This document shows, in pieces, positions 11,850 to 24,304 of a DNA stretch of 64,000 nucleotides (position 1 is its first letter; the number at the start of each line of letters is the position of its first letter). Source of the stretch: Eustoma russellianum (taxonomy: Eukaryota > Streptophyta > Magnoliopsida > Gentianales > Gentianaceae); the NCBI GenBank assembly GCA_036186865.1, contig AP025075.1, forward strand, positions 13,265,219 through 13,329,218, read 5' to 3'. Under the pieces are notes generated by a model. It saw nothing but the letters and a program-made list of their open reading frames with translations, did no database searches and had not been told where the DNA came from. The position numbers were made by a program, and so were the translations under genes.

Positions 11850-14014
11850 ATACCTAAGGTGGGCGTATGCTTAATATAACAGAATATTCTTTTTACTGCA
11901 TTTAAGTGTGACACCTTAGGTTGACTTTGAAAACGAGCACACATGCATACCCTAAACATGATGTCAGGCCTACTAGCAGTTAAATATAGCAAAGAACCTA
12001 TCATAGATCGATATAATCCATTATCAACGTCTTTACCATGTTCGTCTTTGTCTAATTTAGTAGTGACACTCATAGGGGTGGGGGATGGTTTCAAATTTTC
12101 AAAATTAAACTTTTTGATCATGTCATTAATATATTTCGCTTGGCTTATATGAATTCTTTTACTCGTTTGCTTAATCTGTAAGCTAAGAAAATAATTAAGT
12201 TCACCAACCATAGACATTTCAAATTCAGATTTCATGCAATTTTCAAAATCTTTAACAAGTCTATGTGAGGTAGAGCCAAAAATAATGTCATCTACGTAGA
12301 TTTGAGTAATAAGTAAATCTGATTTTTCTTGTTTCAAAAATAGTGTACTATCTATAGTACCACGTTTAAAATTATTTTCTAAAAGGAAAGTAGCAAAACG
12401 ATCATACCATGCTCTCGGTGCTTGCTTTAGGCCATATAGTGCCTTTTTTAGTTTGTACACGTGATCTGGATGTTTCAAATCTTCAAAACCGGGTGGTTGT
12501 TTCACGTATACTTCTTCTTGTATTAATCCGTTTAGGAAAGCACTTTTTACATCCATTTGATATAATTTAAAATCTTTCATGCAAGCAATAGCAAGTAATA
12601 GTCGTATAGCTTCTAGACGTGCTACGGGTGCGAATGTTTCATCATAGTCAATTCCTTCTTCTTGATTATATCCTTGTGCTACAAGTCTCGCTTTATTTCT
12701 AACAACCTTTCCTTCTTCATTCATTTTATTCCTAAATACCCACTTTGTGCCTATAATAGTCTTATCTTGTGGACGTGGCACTAAATCCCATACATCATTT
12801 CTAACGAATTGATTAAGTTCGTCATGCATAGCATCAATCCAAGATGAATCACTCAAAGCATCATGCACATTTTTGGGCTCAATTTCAGAAATCATAGCAA
12901 GAAATTCATTTATTTCATCCGAAGTGATTCTTCTACGTGGTCGCACACCGTGAGTGATGTCGCCTATGATGAGATCATGTGGGTGATCTCTATGCCATCT
13001 TGGTTGATTATTTTCTATGTTATCATGCATTTCTATATGATCATGCATTTCTAGTGTCTCATTCATATCATGCATATCAAAAGAATCATTATCTTCATTC
13101 AAAACGGGTTTCAATTCAAAATCATCGTCATATTCCTTATCTTTATCAATCTCACCAAATTCATTGAATTTAACATGAATAGATTCTATGATTTGTCTAG
13201 TGAGAGGATCATAACATCTATATGCCTTTGAATTTATGGAATATCCAACAAAAATGCACTCAATTGATTTGGATTCAAATTTATCTAAATTATCTTTTGT
13301 ATTCAAGACAAAACATTTGCATCCAAACACACGAAAATAATCAATCTTAGGCATGCGATCATTCAAAATTTCATAAGGCGTCTTGTTTATTTTCTTTCTT
13401 ATAGATAGGCGATTTACAATATAGCATGCACAATTTACGGCTTCTGCCCACATAAATCTAGGCAGTATATTTTTGCAAAGCATAGTTCTAGCGATTTCTT
13501 GTAGTGTACGATTCTTTCTTTCTACTACTCCATTTAGTTGTGGAGTTCTAGGTGGCGAAAACTCATGTTTAATTCCTTTTTCTTCACAAAATGAAATCAT
13601 CTCTTTGTTTTTAAACTCGCCGCCTCTATCGCTTCTTATCCTTTTCACATTTACACCGTATTGATTTTCAAGTTGTTTAATTAATTTAGCAATCTCTACG
13701 GCGCTATCATCCTTATGTGCAAGAAATAAAGTCCAAGTATAACGAGAAAAGTCATCAACAATTACGCATGCATAGTGACGCCCACCAAGGCTTGTAGTGC
13801 GACTAGGACCAAACAAATCGATATGCAATAGTTCTAATATTCTAGTCGTGCTTATTTCATTTTTCGGCTTAAGTGACTCACGTGTTTGTTTGCCTTTTAT
13901 GCAAGATTCACACAACTGAAAGTTGTCTAAATCAAGCGTAGGCAATCCCCGTACTAGGTTCTTTCGTTGAAGTTTTTCTAATGTGGAAATACCAATGTGT
14001 CCTAAACGTCTATG
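11780..14014 (-). pseudogene. C1 integrase and reverse transcriptase
   Basis: A long minus-strand frame holds the integrase zinc region (CESCIKGKQTRES), the catalytic core (LLHIDLFGP, DRGGEFKN, NGVVERKNRTLQE) and, after a linker, the copia reverse transcriptase (KLYQMDVKSAFLNG, LYGLKQAPRAWYDRF and YVDD at 12287-12298). These enzymes copy the RNA and insert the cDNA. A TAG at 14015-14017 separates this frame from the in-frame protease upstream, where the family has Trp before His-Arg-Arg-Leu-Gly-His. The frame is otherwise open down to the RNase H junction near 11850. Confidence 0.93.
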
Positions 14015-14449
14015 CTATAAATTCACATTGGGTTCATTTGACATAAAACACTTAACTTTAGCGTCTACTACATCATCCATAGATAGCGTAAAAATATTGC
14101 CTTCTCGTTTTCCTTTTAAAACGGTTTCTCCATTTTTATTTATTATGTTGCAATAAGGGTGAGTAAAACACACATTAAAACCATTGTCAACAAATTGAGA
14201 AATGCTAAGAAGATTGTAGGATAAGTTGCTTACCAAAAATACATTGGAGATTTGGAGTGTGTTCGGATTACCAATAGTACCTTTTCCAATGATCTTGCCT
14301 TCATTGTTGTCTCCAAAGGTCACGGATCCGCCTTTTGTGACCTTCTTTAATTTGGAGAACAAGCTCGGGTCACCCGTCATGTGCCTCGAGCAACCACTGT
14401 CAAGGAACCACTTTATTGATGTGTCTTTCGAAGTGTGGTCTCCCTGCAA
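14015..14449 (-). pseudogene. C1 aspartic protease segment
   Basis: The frame contains WFLDSGCSRHMTGD, with the Asp-Ser-Gly catalytic triplet at 14390-14401, followed by the usual GKIIGKGTIG flap-like region. It would cleave the Gag-Pol polyprotein. It is in a different frame from gag and in the same frame as integrase, separated from the latter only by the amber codon at 14015-14017. Confidence 0.88.
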
Positions 14450-14504
14450 TGTGAAAAGGTGATTTAGGTACCCTTTTAATTTTGGGTCCTTTCGAGTTAG
14501 TTAA

Positions 14505-16415
14505 TCACCTTTTGGTAAAAGTACCTTTCAGTACCCATACTTGGGTGATCCTTCTCCGTCTATCAAATGGCAAGAATGAAGGTGCAATATAATAGACATG
14601 TGGTGCATGCACTTTGAGTCTTTGCCCAAGGACTCCTCTATACTCGTTGAATGAAGGACGCTTTTGATATGTCCTTGTGTGTGTGTGCGTAGTGCGTGGA
14701 TGATATATATCTCGTGTATGCATTGTTCTTCTCTTTTCATATCTATAAGGTACAACGTTATATTTCACATGATATGATGGAGTGGGGCATGAGGAAGGGG
14801 GAGCTTTTTGCGTCATCTTAGACGCCACTTGTGGCTTAGGGGTGTCTACTTTCTTAAACACAACAAAATTGGTTGGTTTGGTTGATACTTCGTTAGTATC
14901 AACGTATCCCAGTCCAGTTTTGTCACTGTCATGCTTTTGTGATAATATGATGCGATGCAGCATGTTTGACCCTGTATCAAACTGTTTCATCATTTTCTCT
15001 AAATTGGTATTCCTTGATTTCAAATTTGAAATCTCGGATTTTATTTCATTATTTTGAGAGGTTAATGATGAAATCTCGGTTTTCAATGCAGTGATGACAC
15101 ATGAAGACTCTTTCTTTGAATCGCTTAATTGAGCGACAAGATTCTTGTTAGAAGATTCTAACAGTTTCTTGTCTTCAATTAATCGTTTCTTTTCTTTAGC
15201 GAGAGTCTTAGTAAATTTGTGCAATTCTAGATACTGACTAAAAAGATCATCATAAGAAGGTTCAGAGTCAGAGTCAGAATCAAATGATACCTCATTAGAT
15301 GCTTTGGAAGCAAAGCAAACTTGAGCGGTCTCCTCTTCGGTCTCAGTCTCAGAATCTGATGAATCACTCCAGGTGGAGGCCTTTAGAGCATGTTTTCTTT
15401 GTTTGGGTTCTGAGACGAGTCTATGTCTGTTCCGCTCCTTGTCAGGGTACTTAGTAGTTTGATTTTCTTTATTTGGGCAGTCATATGATAAGTGTCCGAG
15501 TTTGCCACATTCATAACATTTAACATCTTTATCGTTTGACTTGTTCTTATTTCTCTTAGTAGTAGTGCCCTTATTTTTGTTTCTAAATGACCTTCTCATA
15601 AATTTTCTCAATCCTTTAGCCAATAGAATTAGGTCATCATTATCCGATTCGGAATCACTATCATCTACGTGATCGGAGGGAGGGGAGACGTATTCATTTG
15701 ATTTAAAAGCAAGAGCTTTACCTTGTTTAGATGATTCCGTTTTCCGAATGGTGAGTTTATTTTCATAAACTTTAAGTGAACCGATTAGTTCTTCCATCTT
15801 TATTGATTTAGTTTCCTTGCTTTCTTCTATCACAGTCACTTTAGGGTCCCATTCAGAAGGAAGGCTTCGTAGGACTTTTTGCACCTTTTCCTACATAGTA
15901 AAAACCTTACCAAGAGACTCAAGAGAGTTGTAGATGTTAGTCAAACGAAGATCCATATCTACAATAGACTCATTGGGCAATAATTTAAAAGACTCAAGTG
16001 TGGACATGAGCATGTTAATTTTTGACTCTTTTACTTGACTCATGCCTTCGTGTTTCATTTCTAGTATCCTCCACATTTCTTGTGCACTCGAACAGTTTGA
16101 CACATAACTAGACTCACTTTTACTTAATCCGTTTAAAAGCAATTGCATAGCCCTAGCATTCATACTAAGTTTCTTTTTATCATCACTTGTATATTCTTGT
16201 CTAGTTTTAGTAACTTCTAAAGTAACTCCGTCTACAGTGGATACATTAGATGGGACATAAGGACCATCTTCAATGATTGACCAAAGATCTATATCTATAG
16301 CCATAAGAAAAAGCTTCATCCTAAGTTTCCACTGAATAAACGACTCACCGTCAAAAAGTGGAGGCCTTTGGCTCGACATACCTTCTTGCTCGGTTTTGAG
16401 ATTTGTGGATGCCAT
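14505..16415 (-). pseudogene. C1 gag, with one internal amber codon
   Basis: The start ATG at 16415 opens MASTNLKTEQEGMSSQRPP, followed by a UBN2-type gag domain (RPPLFDGESFIQWKLRMKLF). A TAG at 15891-15893 interrupts the frame, which then continues in the same register. Downstream are a zinc knuckle CYECGKLGHLSYDC near 15478-15519, an acidic Ser/Asp-rich stretch and a coiled coil (about 14960-15200). Gag forms the particle and binds RNA through the knuckle. The amber is probably a mutation; programmed readthrough is possible but unsupported. Confidence 0.9.
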
Positions 16416-16455
16416 CTCACTGAATCGTTGGATTCCTTGAAGTGAGTATTCCTGC

Positions 16456-16467
16456 GCTCTGATACCA
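16456..16467 (-). other. primer binding site of C1 (initiator tRNA-Met)
   Basis: On the minus strand TGGTATCAGAGC lies two bases inside the 5' LTR. It is the standard site complementary to the 3' end of plant initiator tRNA-Met and fixes the orientation and the LTR edge. Confidence 0.92.
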
Positions 16468-16469
16468 CT

Positions 16470-18784
16470 TGTAGGATCTGTAAGGCACCACTAGAAGGGG
16501 GGGGGGGGGTTGAATAGATGGTGCGGAAAGTGTGCTTTTTAAAATTTCTTTAAACTTGAACAATTCAAGTTCTGAAAACAGATTCTGTTTTCAGGATCAG
16601 TTTTAAAACGTTTTTAAAACTAGGTTAGAGGTCTCCAAAAATTATGAAATTTTGAGAGACTTTAGCCTCAGATGTTATGAGGGTCCCCTAAAAATTTCAA
16701 ATTAAAATTCAACCTTTAACCCCTTCAAAAACCGTTGATACTCAGATTGTGCAAATCTGCCAGAAACGGTAGATGGTTTTGAAAAATTAATTCCTATTTG
16801 TGTGAATGTCCAAATGCTCTGAAAATTTGACCACTAACTCCTTATATACTATATTTAAATGGGTTGAAACAGTTTTGGAAAATTCTTTTGGGAAGTAGGT
16901 CAAATATAATCAAAGTCGCAACCTTTGCAAGTCTGAAAATCAGACTGCACTAGTCTCAGAACTTTTGATGTTTGATTGACTTATACTTATCCAAAAGGAT
17001 TGAAACTTGTGCCAAATTAACCCTACAACGTGTAAGTATGTTTCTGAAAATTTTCGTAATTTTTGAAAATCGTTTACCATTTTTACGGATGCAAAAAAGA
17101 AGGATAAACAGTGCAGTAACTGAAAAGTAAATGCAGAAAGTAAATGGCACCAAGAATTTTATACTGGTTTGGTTATAAACAACCTACTCCCGCCTTCAAG
17201 GAACACCTTCCTTGGTTCAAACTAATCACACACACGCAGTATACCTTACCGCAGGGTTGATAGAGTTACACCTAACTCCAACCCTTTACAAACCTTGTAT
17301 TGTAAGTACAATTCGCACGAACACCACCACCTTGCTAGAATGAAGATTGATCACACCTTGATCAATCTTTTACAAAGATGTATGAATGGTGGTTTATCTC
17401 AAGCCTATTCAAGATTGAAAGAATATGAATACACTAGGCTTTTACAAGAAAAGAGAAAGAAAGAAAATGTAGGAGAAGAAGAGCTTGTGACATAAGAGAG
17501 ATATATGTTGAATTCTTACCATTTGTAGCTTCTCTCTTCAATTCACCAACAATGTATGATTGATCCTTGACCAATCAATATGCCAACAAAGCTCCACATG
17601 TGCTCCAACTCAGCTGTATGTAACGTTATATGATGTGTAACATGTGCTGAAATTTATTTTTGCTAACTTTGTAAAATAGTGCACCTTTAATAATACACAC
17701 ATGTAATATTCCAATCAGCCCTTAATTTAATTTTCTAGAACACTTTAAGATGTATATCATATGTAAAAAGTGTCTAGATACGTGTCACATGATGTACAAG
17801 AAAAACGTTCCATGTTATGTGCGTAGAAAACCGAATTTTCGATATTTATCGATTACCCGATTTTTCTCTAATTTAAATTCCAACTTTTGCACATGTTATA
17901 TATATTATGTTATAAATAATATATATAATATATACTTTAAATCTCAGCACTTGGCTGGTTTAAAGTGGTACCATTAGCATGTGACAAAATTAAACTTGGA
18001 ATCTTCACATTTTTGCCTTAATGTGGAGTAATTTGTGTGTGCCAACATGGAAAGTATTTTTGGCTGAATATGTCATGTGCAGCACGAAATTTACATCATA
18101 TTTTGATGTATATGGGCTGGCCATTTATTTATGGCAAGTACGTGACACGTTGGCGAAGTCTCGGTATTCGCCCGATACGACAAATTTCGGTTTAGAACCT
18201 TTTATTGTGTCGTATTTAATTTGTCATCACCATATCTTATATCATATGATATAAGACCTGAATACACTCATAAATATTAGTTAAGTATAGTGGTGTGACA
18301 TTAACGTACGTACGTAAAATATATAACGTGTCGGTAGTACGTTGGAATACATGTGTATGTGCCTTTTTCAAAAAAAATCTGAAAATATATAATTTTTATG
18401 TATATGTGGCGTGTACATTAAAGATGGAGAGGAGGAGAAGACTTTCCTTCCTTAGCCTTGTTGCCTTTGTGCCTTTTCCAAATGAAGCTTCCTTTAATGA
18501 ACTACTTAGTTTATTAAACTAAGTACTTCACTTAATGAACTAATTTAGTTCATTAATGATGGCACCTGATAATAGTATAAACACAACAAATGTTTGCCAT
18601 ATGATGTAAGCTTTAATGCTTCATGGCTCGTTAGTACGGCAACATAATATATAAGCTAAATAAGGCAAGTAAGACAAGTTATCATGCATACATGTACACA
18701 TTTATATATGTTTATGCACGTGTATATATATGTATACATTCAAGACACTTATTTTGAAATCACTCAAACCCCCTTATCTTTACA
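16470..18784 (-). repeat. 5' LTR of C1 (short form, 2315 bp)
   Basis: It matches the 3' LTR closely except that the equivalent of 8982-9728 is absent: GAGCTT at about 17486 runs straight into GTGACATAAG. It also has a run of 13 G at 16497-16509 where the other copy has seven. The palindrome TTATATCATATGATATAA recurs at 18237-18254. Confidence 0.93.
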
Positions 18785-21700
18785 TGACCAAGATCTTCAT
18801 CCATCTTATTTGTGTTGCCCTCAAATCAGGCAAGCATGATACAACGGCTTGTTACGAATAGGTAACAAGCAAAAGAGTCCCCATCAACAGCTCTTTCTTT
18901 TTTCCAATGAATACAAGCTTGCTAATAAATGAACAGTAGAAAATGATGGTTCAAATTAGGACCTGTCGAACGTCGTCTAATAGGCTAATATAAAATGAAC
19001 TTGACATAAGCTGTCGAACCTGATTATAATAAGACCTGGATCATAATGCAGTTTCACTTGGCATATCTGCTGAAGGTCATTTAAACCATGGTCTGAGTTC
19101 TAAAAAGCTCCGCTGCAAATTGAAATTCTTCATGACTAGGACATGCCCCTTAGGAGCAGTTACAGATTCGGTATCGGGGAAATATTTTGAGCTAATTCAT
19201 TCCTCCAAAAAAAGAAAAAATAAAATGACAATAAATAGGCCTGACAAATATTCAAAATAAATCCAAAAGTAAGAACTACACCATAAAGGGCAAGGGGGAA
19301 AGAAAAGAAAAAGGAAAAGTGAACAAACTTGCACTGGTGAGTGGTATGATAAAGAATCCGGCATCAAAACAAGATCTGAGAACATGATTGACAACAATAT
19401 TAATCTATCAAAAATCATAAGCCAGCAGGTCACTTTAAAGATTGTCTTACATAGGCAATAATAAACTAAAACTAACTTAACCTTAGAGCTGCATGCATAA
19501 AAAGAATCACATTCGCAAAGGTAGTAACTTGATTTTCCCAAAGCTAATAAACTAGATTTTCGCAAAGCTGACCCAAAGTTAAAGATGCTCTGCAAGAAAC
19601 TGAAGAGTAACTTGATTTTCATGCCAATCAAAGCTGATCCTGCAAAACTCAGTTTATAGTCAAACTACTCTCCATTTGATTAACAACATAAAATCTAAAT
19701 TGAGTGTATTGGTTCCATCCATGTCGCCTTTATTTGTTTCCACTGGTGTAGACTACCCCAAAAGATAGGCATATTAAAGAAATAATTCATTGTGTATCAG
19801 AGGAAAAAGATAGTAGTGCAATTCCTAATTTCACAGAATACCTGATGAATTCAAAAGACGACGCAAAACAAGTGAAGATCGCAAACCCTCCACAGATTAA
19901 GGGTCCTTACCCAAAGGATCAGAGTCTTCAACTTTATCTTAGTGCTGAATAGCTCGAGTAATCTTCTACTTGCTGAAAGAGAGAGAGAGAGAGAGAGAGA
20001 GAGCAGTCAAAATGCTTTGAAAATTACAGAAGGCTGGCTTTTCATGATATTCATAAAGATGCACTGATATCTGCAGAAGGCCGACTTTTCATGATTTCCG
20101 CTGGAGCTTTCCAAGAACTCTAGTCAACATTAAAAAGGAAACAAAGCAAATATAAGACATAATACATGAATATGCGCAAATTATACTCGGAGAAAAAGAG
20201 TTATACCCACAAAAAATATCATTGTATTTTAGAAATAATAGAAAAAAATGTACCAGGAAATATCTTCATGATATGTTAGGTGCATATAAACAACAACCAG
20301 CTTTTGTTTTTAAGGCATTCCTGGTATGTAGCCAGGGCTTTAAACATCTTTTATATACTACCGTTGCATCAATTAAAATTTTACACAAAAAAGGAGAAAA
20401 AGAAGTAATTGATGGATTTGCAAAGAAACCTACTTAAGGTTCTAGTTCAATAGTGTGATCCCTATTAAATATTCTAATTCATATCCTAAAAAAGGTAAAT
20501 GAGAAGCTTAACAAATCTGTAAACAAACAGTTTCGTAGCAGTGTGAATAGAGATTGAGAAGAACAATCATTAAACTAGGCACATGCTCAGATGGAGACAA
20601 ACCACTGGGAGTAGGAAAGAAGTCAGCTTGTGAAGATCTCCAAGTACAATGCATGTACGCTTTGTCGCTAAGTGATCACAGTGACCTATAAGAAAATAAA
20701 GAAACTTCTAAAAAACACTTTGAAGATGTGGATGAAGATGATACAATGATCAATATAAAGGAAAAAAATTTCTTTCCCTTTAGAATGAGAGGATACAACA
20801 AAATTAATTGGAGGTGTTCAACGCGCCAGACCCAGTTTCCACGACGTTACACCTCATATTCTAAACTCTCTGTATAATTAAAACAAACACAAAATTTAGC
20901 TAAGAAGTAAGGAAAGTTGTTCTATATCCACGTATATTATTGTAGTTTTCCAGAACATCTATTATAATAATAACAAGTAGCAATAAAATGTTACCATCAG
21001 GTTTTTTCTCCATAAAGTACATGTATATATGAAACAATAAGATTTCTAAAGAACATGGTACAGACAACCCCACAAGAAAGTCAGATTCAATATATAATTC
21101 ATTTAGCAGCCGAGGGAGAAAAGGGGAAAAAAGAAAAATAAATAGTGCAAGACCCTATTTACAAGTGAAGATTAAAAAAATGCAAACCTTCCACGGAGTG
21201 AGGGTCCTCAACCGAAGGTTCAGAGCTTTCAACTTATCTGGCTATTGAATGCCTCTTGTTATGTTATTAGTCGCTTAGAAAGAGAGAGAAACATCTTGAG
21301 AGCAGTTAATTTTTAAAGAAGAATCTATGAATTACATAAATACTTCTCACCTTTCTCATGAAAACCCATAAGCCGTTACTTTCTATAATTCGATATATAA
21401 ATTCACACGTAGACCATCCCTGTTATTTACCCACAGCAGAAGAGGATAATGTGACTCAAGATTTTGTTAAGACAGGAAAAAAATATAAACTAGGGAAAAA
21501 AATAGCCCCAAAAGAAAGCATGAAAATAGTATCACATGGAGAGAATACATGAAAAAATGAAGATAAAGCGTGGAAATAAAAATCAAGTTACTATGAAAGA
21601 GGACCACCCGCAGATACCCCAGTAACACGCTTAATAACAGTTTTAGTAGAAAGCACTAGACAAGAACCTAATACAACTCATGTTTTGGAGAAGAGGAACT

Positions 21701-22375
21701 CCTCAAGTTTTCTGAAAACATAGAAGGTTATCTTTCATGATTTTCCAATAGCTTTCCCGCCAACTCAACTCCACAATAAAAGAACAAAACACAGATAAGG
21801 ACATATCGTTACCATTATATTTTCAAAATAATAGACAACAAATGTACCAGAAAAAAGCATCATGATATGATTGGTGATGGCAACAAGAAGCAATTGATGG
21901 ATTCGTAAAGCAACAAAATTGATCTGCTTGCATCTCATGGTTCTGGTTCAACCATGAAATCCCAGGTAAGAAGTCTAATTCATATCCTCAAAAATGTAAC
22001 TGAGAAGTTTAATAAACCTACAAGCGAACAGTTCCATGGCTATTTCATGGCTGCGTAAAGAGATTAAGAAGATCATTCATTAAAGAAAGCACATGCTCAG
22101 ACGAATACACATCGCTGAGAGTAGAATAGGTGATAAGATCATTCATTAACCACACTTCATATTCTGAACACTCTCTATATAGGTCAAATAAACAGAAAAT
22201 TTATCCACGAAGTAAAAAATGTTTAATACCCACATAAGTTACCTACTTTACCAAAGCATCCGTGTTATGAATAACAAGTAGCAATAAAAGGCTACCATCA
22301 GATTTTTTTATCCAACAAGTATTTGTACGTGTAACAACAAAAATGAGATTAACAAAGCACATCAACGACAATAAA
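18785..22375. repeat. decayed array unit
   Basis: This continues directly from the TGACC target site of C1 and repeats the blocks of 4960-7970: CATCCATCTTATTT near 18797, the GGTGTAGACTACC block near 19742, GGAGGTGTTCAACGC near 20811 and AAAACCCATAAGCCGTTA near 21360. A (GA)n run lies at 19979-20005. No intact gene is seen. Minus-strand patches read as exon-like fragments that I do not recognise. Confidence 0.75.
19979..20005. repeat. (GA)n microsatellite
   Basis: About 13 GA dinucleotides in a row interrupt the array unit. Shorter versions sit at the same relative place near 36270-36288 and 6250-6262. Confidence 0.9.
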
Positions 22376-24304
22376 TGAGGAAGATATCATTTATGACTTA
22401 CTTGCAACAGTTGCAAGTAGCACAAATAGTAGGATTTGCCTTTTCTCGCAATTCTTTGCTGCTAGTAACTAAACCTGTTGCTCCAGCGGCAAAAGAACAA
22501 GACCAAGATCTTCAACCATGTTATTTCAAGAAGAACAAGACCAAGATCTTCAACCATGTTATTTCAAGAGGACAGCCTCAAACCAAGCAAGCAGGATAGA
22601 ACACCATGTAAAAGAGCCCAGACGTAAAAGAGTCATATTCAAGTGCAAGGCCCAAGTAAAGATATGAATAACAAGTAGCAATAAAAGGCTACAGTCATAT
22701 TTTTTCTCCAACAAGTAGCCATATGTGTAACAAAAAAATGAGATTAACAAGGCACAACAATGACATCCGGAGAAACAATAACTGAGGGAGATATCATTTA
22801 TCACTTACTTGCAAGTAGCACAAATAGTAGGATTTGCCTTTTCTCATAATTCTTTGTTGCCAATCACTGAACATGTTGCTCCAGTGATTAAGGAACATGA
22901 CCAACATCTTCAACCATGTTATTTCAAGAGGACGGCCTCAAATAAAGCAAGCATGATAGAACATCTTAAAAAAAAGAGTCAACACACAAGAGTTATTTTC
23001 AACTGCAGGCTCCAAGTAAAGATACGAGAACATGATTGCCAGCATCATTAACCTGTTAAAAAACACAAGCCAGCAGCTAACCATAAACATCTTATTATTT
23101 ACAGGAAACAAGAAACTAACACTAACATGAGTATAGAGTTGCATGCATACAAAAAATCACATTCACAGATGTACTCTTAATTAGAATGATACTCTTAAAC
23201 CACTGATTTGGACTGACATATTTTTTACGCATTAGTATAAGTGATGAATTTCATAGAAACTAAAATTGACTAGTCCAAACAGATTTTTTTAAGTCCCCGA
23301 CATGGTTTGTGCTTATATCTTTTTAAAATAAACTTGAATTTCCTGCAAAAACAAAGCTAACCCAGGATCAAAGATGTAACCCCAAGAAACTAAAGGCATG
23401 CTAATTTGAGTATATCAGTCCCATCCAAAGGAAAATTAGGCGAACCTGCAACTTCCGTATGCAGAGATATGAAGTCGACATTGTTCCCCTTCAAGAAACA
23501 AATGCTCTCTTGTAGAAGAAGGAGAATCTATTAGTGATAACCATGGTTATAAATGTAAATGCCAGCAGGGAAATAAAATGAACTTGTACAAGAACATTAA
23601 AAACTTCCACATGCTATTTATAACTGCTACTTACAAAAACCTCCATATATAAATTTTTCTTCCGCTTCGAGCGAGAAACGCTCTCAACCTCCACGTGAAC
23701 CGTAATGGTGGGGTCCATCAATGCCTTGGTTCTTGTTTATGCTGTCTTTCTCTGTTTGCAGTGATATAGACAACACCAAAAGATAGGCTTATTAGACATA
23801 AAATTCCATTTGCATCATAAAAAAAATCACAGATTACCCAACGAAACAAGTAAAGTCCGCAAACCATTAAGAAAACCACAAAACAAAAGGCAAATAATTG
23901 TGTCTAATAAAACTTAATTCATACATATTGTAGTCAAATCGGGAGGAGAACTTAGATCCAAGGATAGTGGAGCCATCATCTAATGATAGATAGGAAAACC
24001 CATGCTTAAGGATTAAATTGAAAAGTAGAAAAGAAACAATGTCGAGCTTTATTGAAACAAATCAGGAGAAGAGATGTTCTGGAGGGGAAAATCTCCCATC
24101 ATTAAATTCAATTAAAGGGAAAATAGAAGAGTGAAGGAAACATACTATACAAAATTTGTGAAGGGGATATTACTATTTTATTGAATATATCCGGGGTAAA
24201 AAGTTAAATTGTAAAAATGTAATAGAAGTAGCACTCTGTTTATTGATATAGATATCTTATGTCATGAGATTTATGTCATCATAAGGTTGAAGGGGAATAA
24301 TACA
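22376..24304. repeat. decayed array unit with a duplicated start block
   Basis: The block reading LQVAQIVGFAFSRNSLL-like on the plus strand occurs twice, near 22376-22600 and 22790-23000, each followed by CAACCATGTTATTTCAAGA. Landmarks CACATTCACAGATGTACTC (23158) and GTGGGGTCCATCAATG (23709) follow. The right part, 24000-24250, is AT-rich and holds nothing recognisable. Confidence 0.7.

Larger units (their letters stand above)
7971..18784 (-). mobile_element. Ty1/copia element C1, 10.8 kb, minus strand
   Basis: A complete element is bounded by LTRs at 7971-11027 and 16470-18784 and a 5-bp target duplication TGACC at 7966-7970 and 18785-18789. Read on the minus strand the order is 5' LTR, PBS, gag, protease, integrase, reverse transcriptase, RNase H, polypurine tract, 3' LTR. 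Integrase before reverse transcriptase marks it as Ty1/copia. The pol residues recall the SIRE/Maximus group, but 3-kb LTRs are long for that group, so lineage is uncertain. The LTRs are very similar outside one 747-bp indel, which suggests a fairly recent insertion. Confidence 0.95.
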
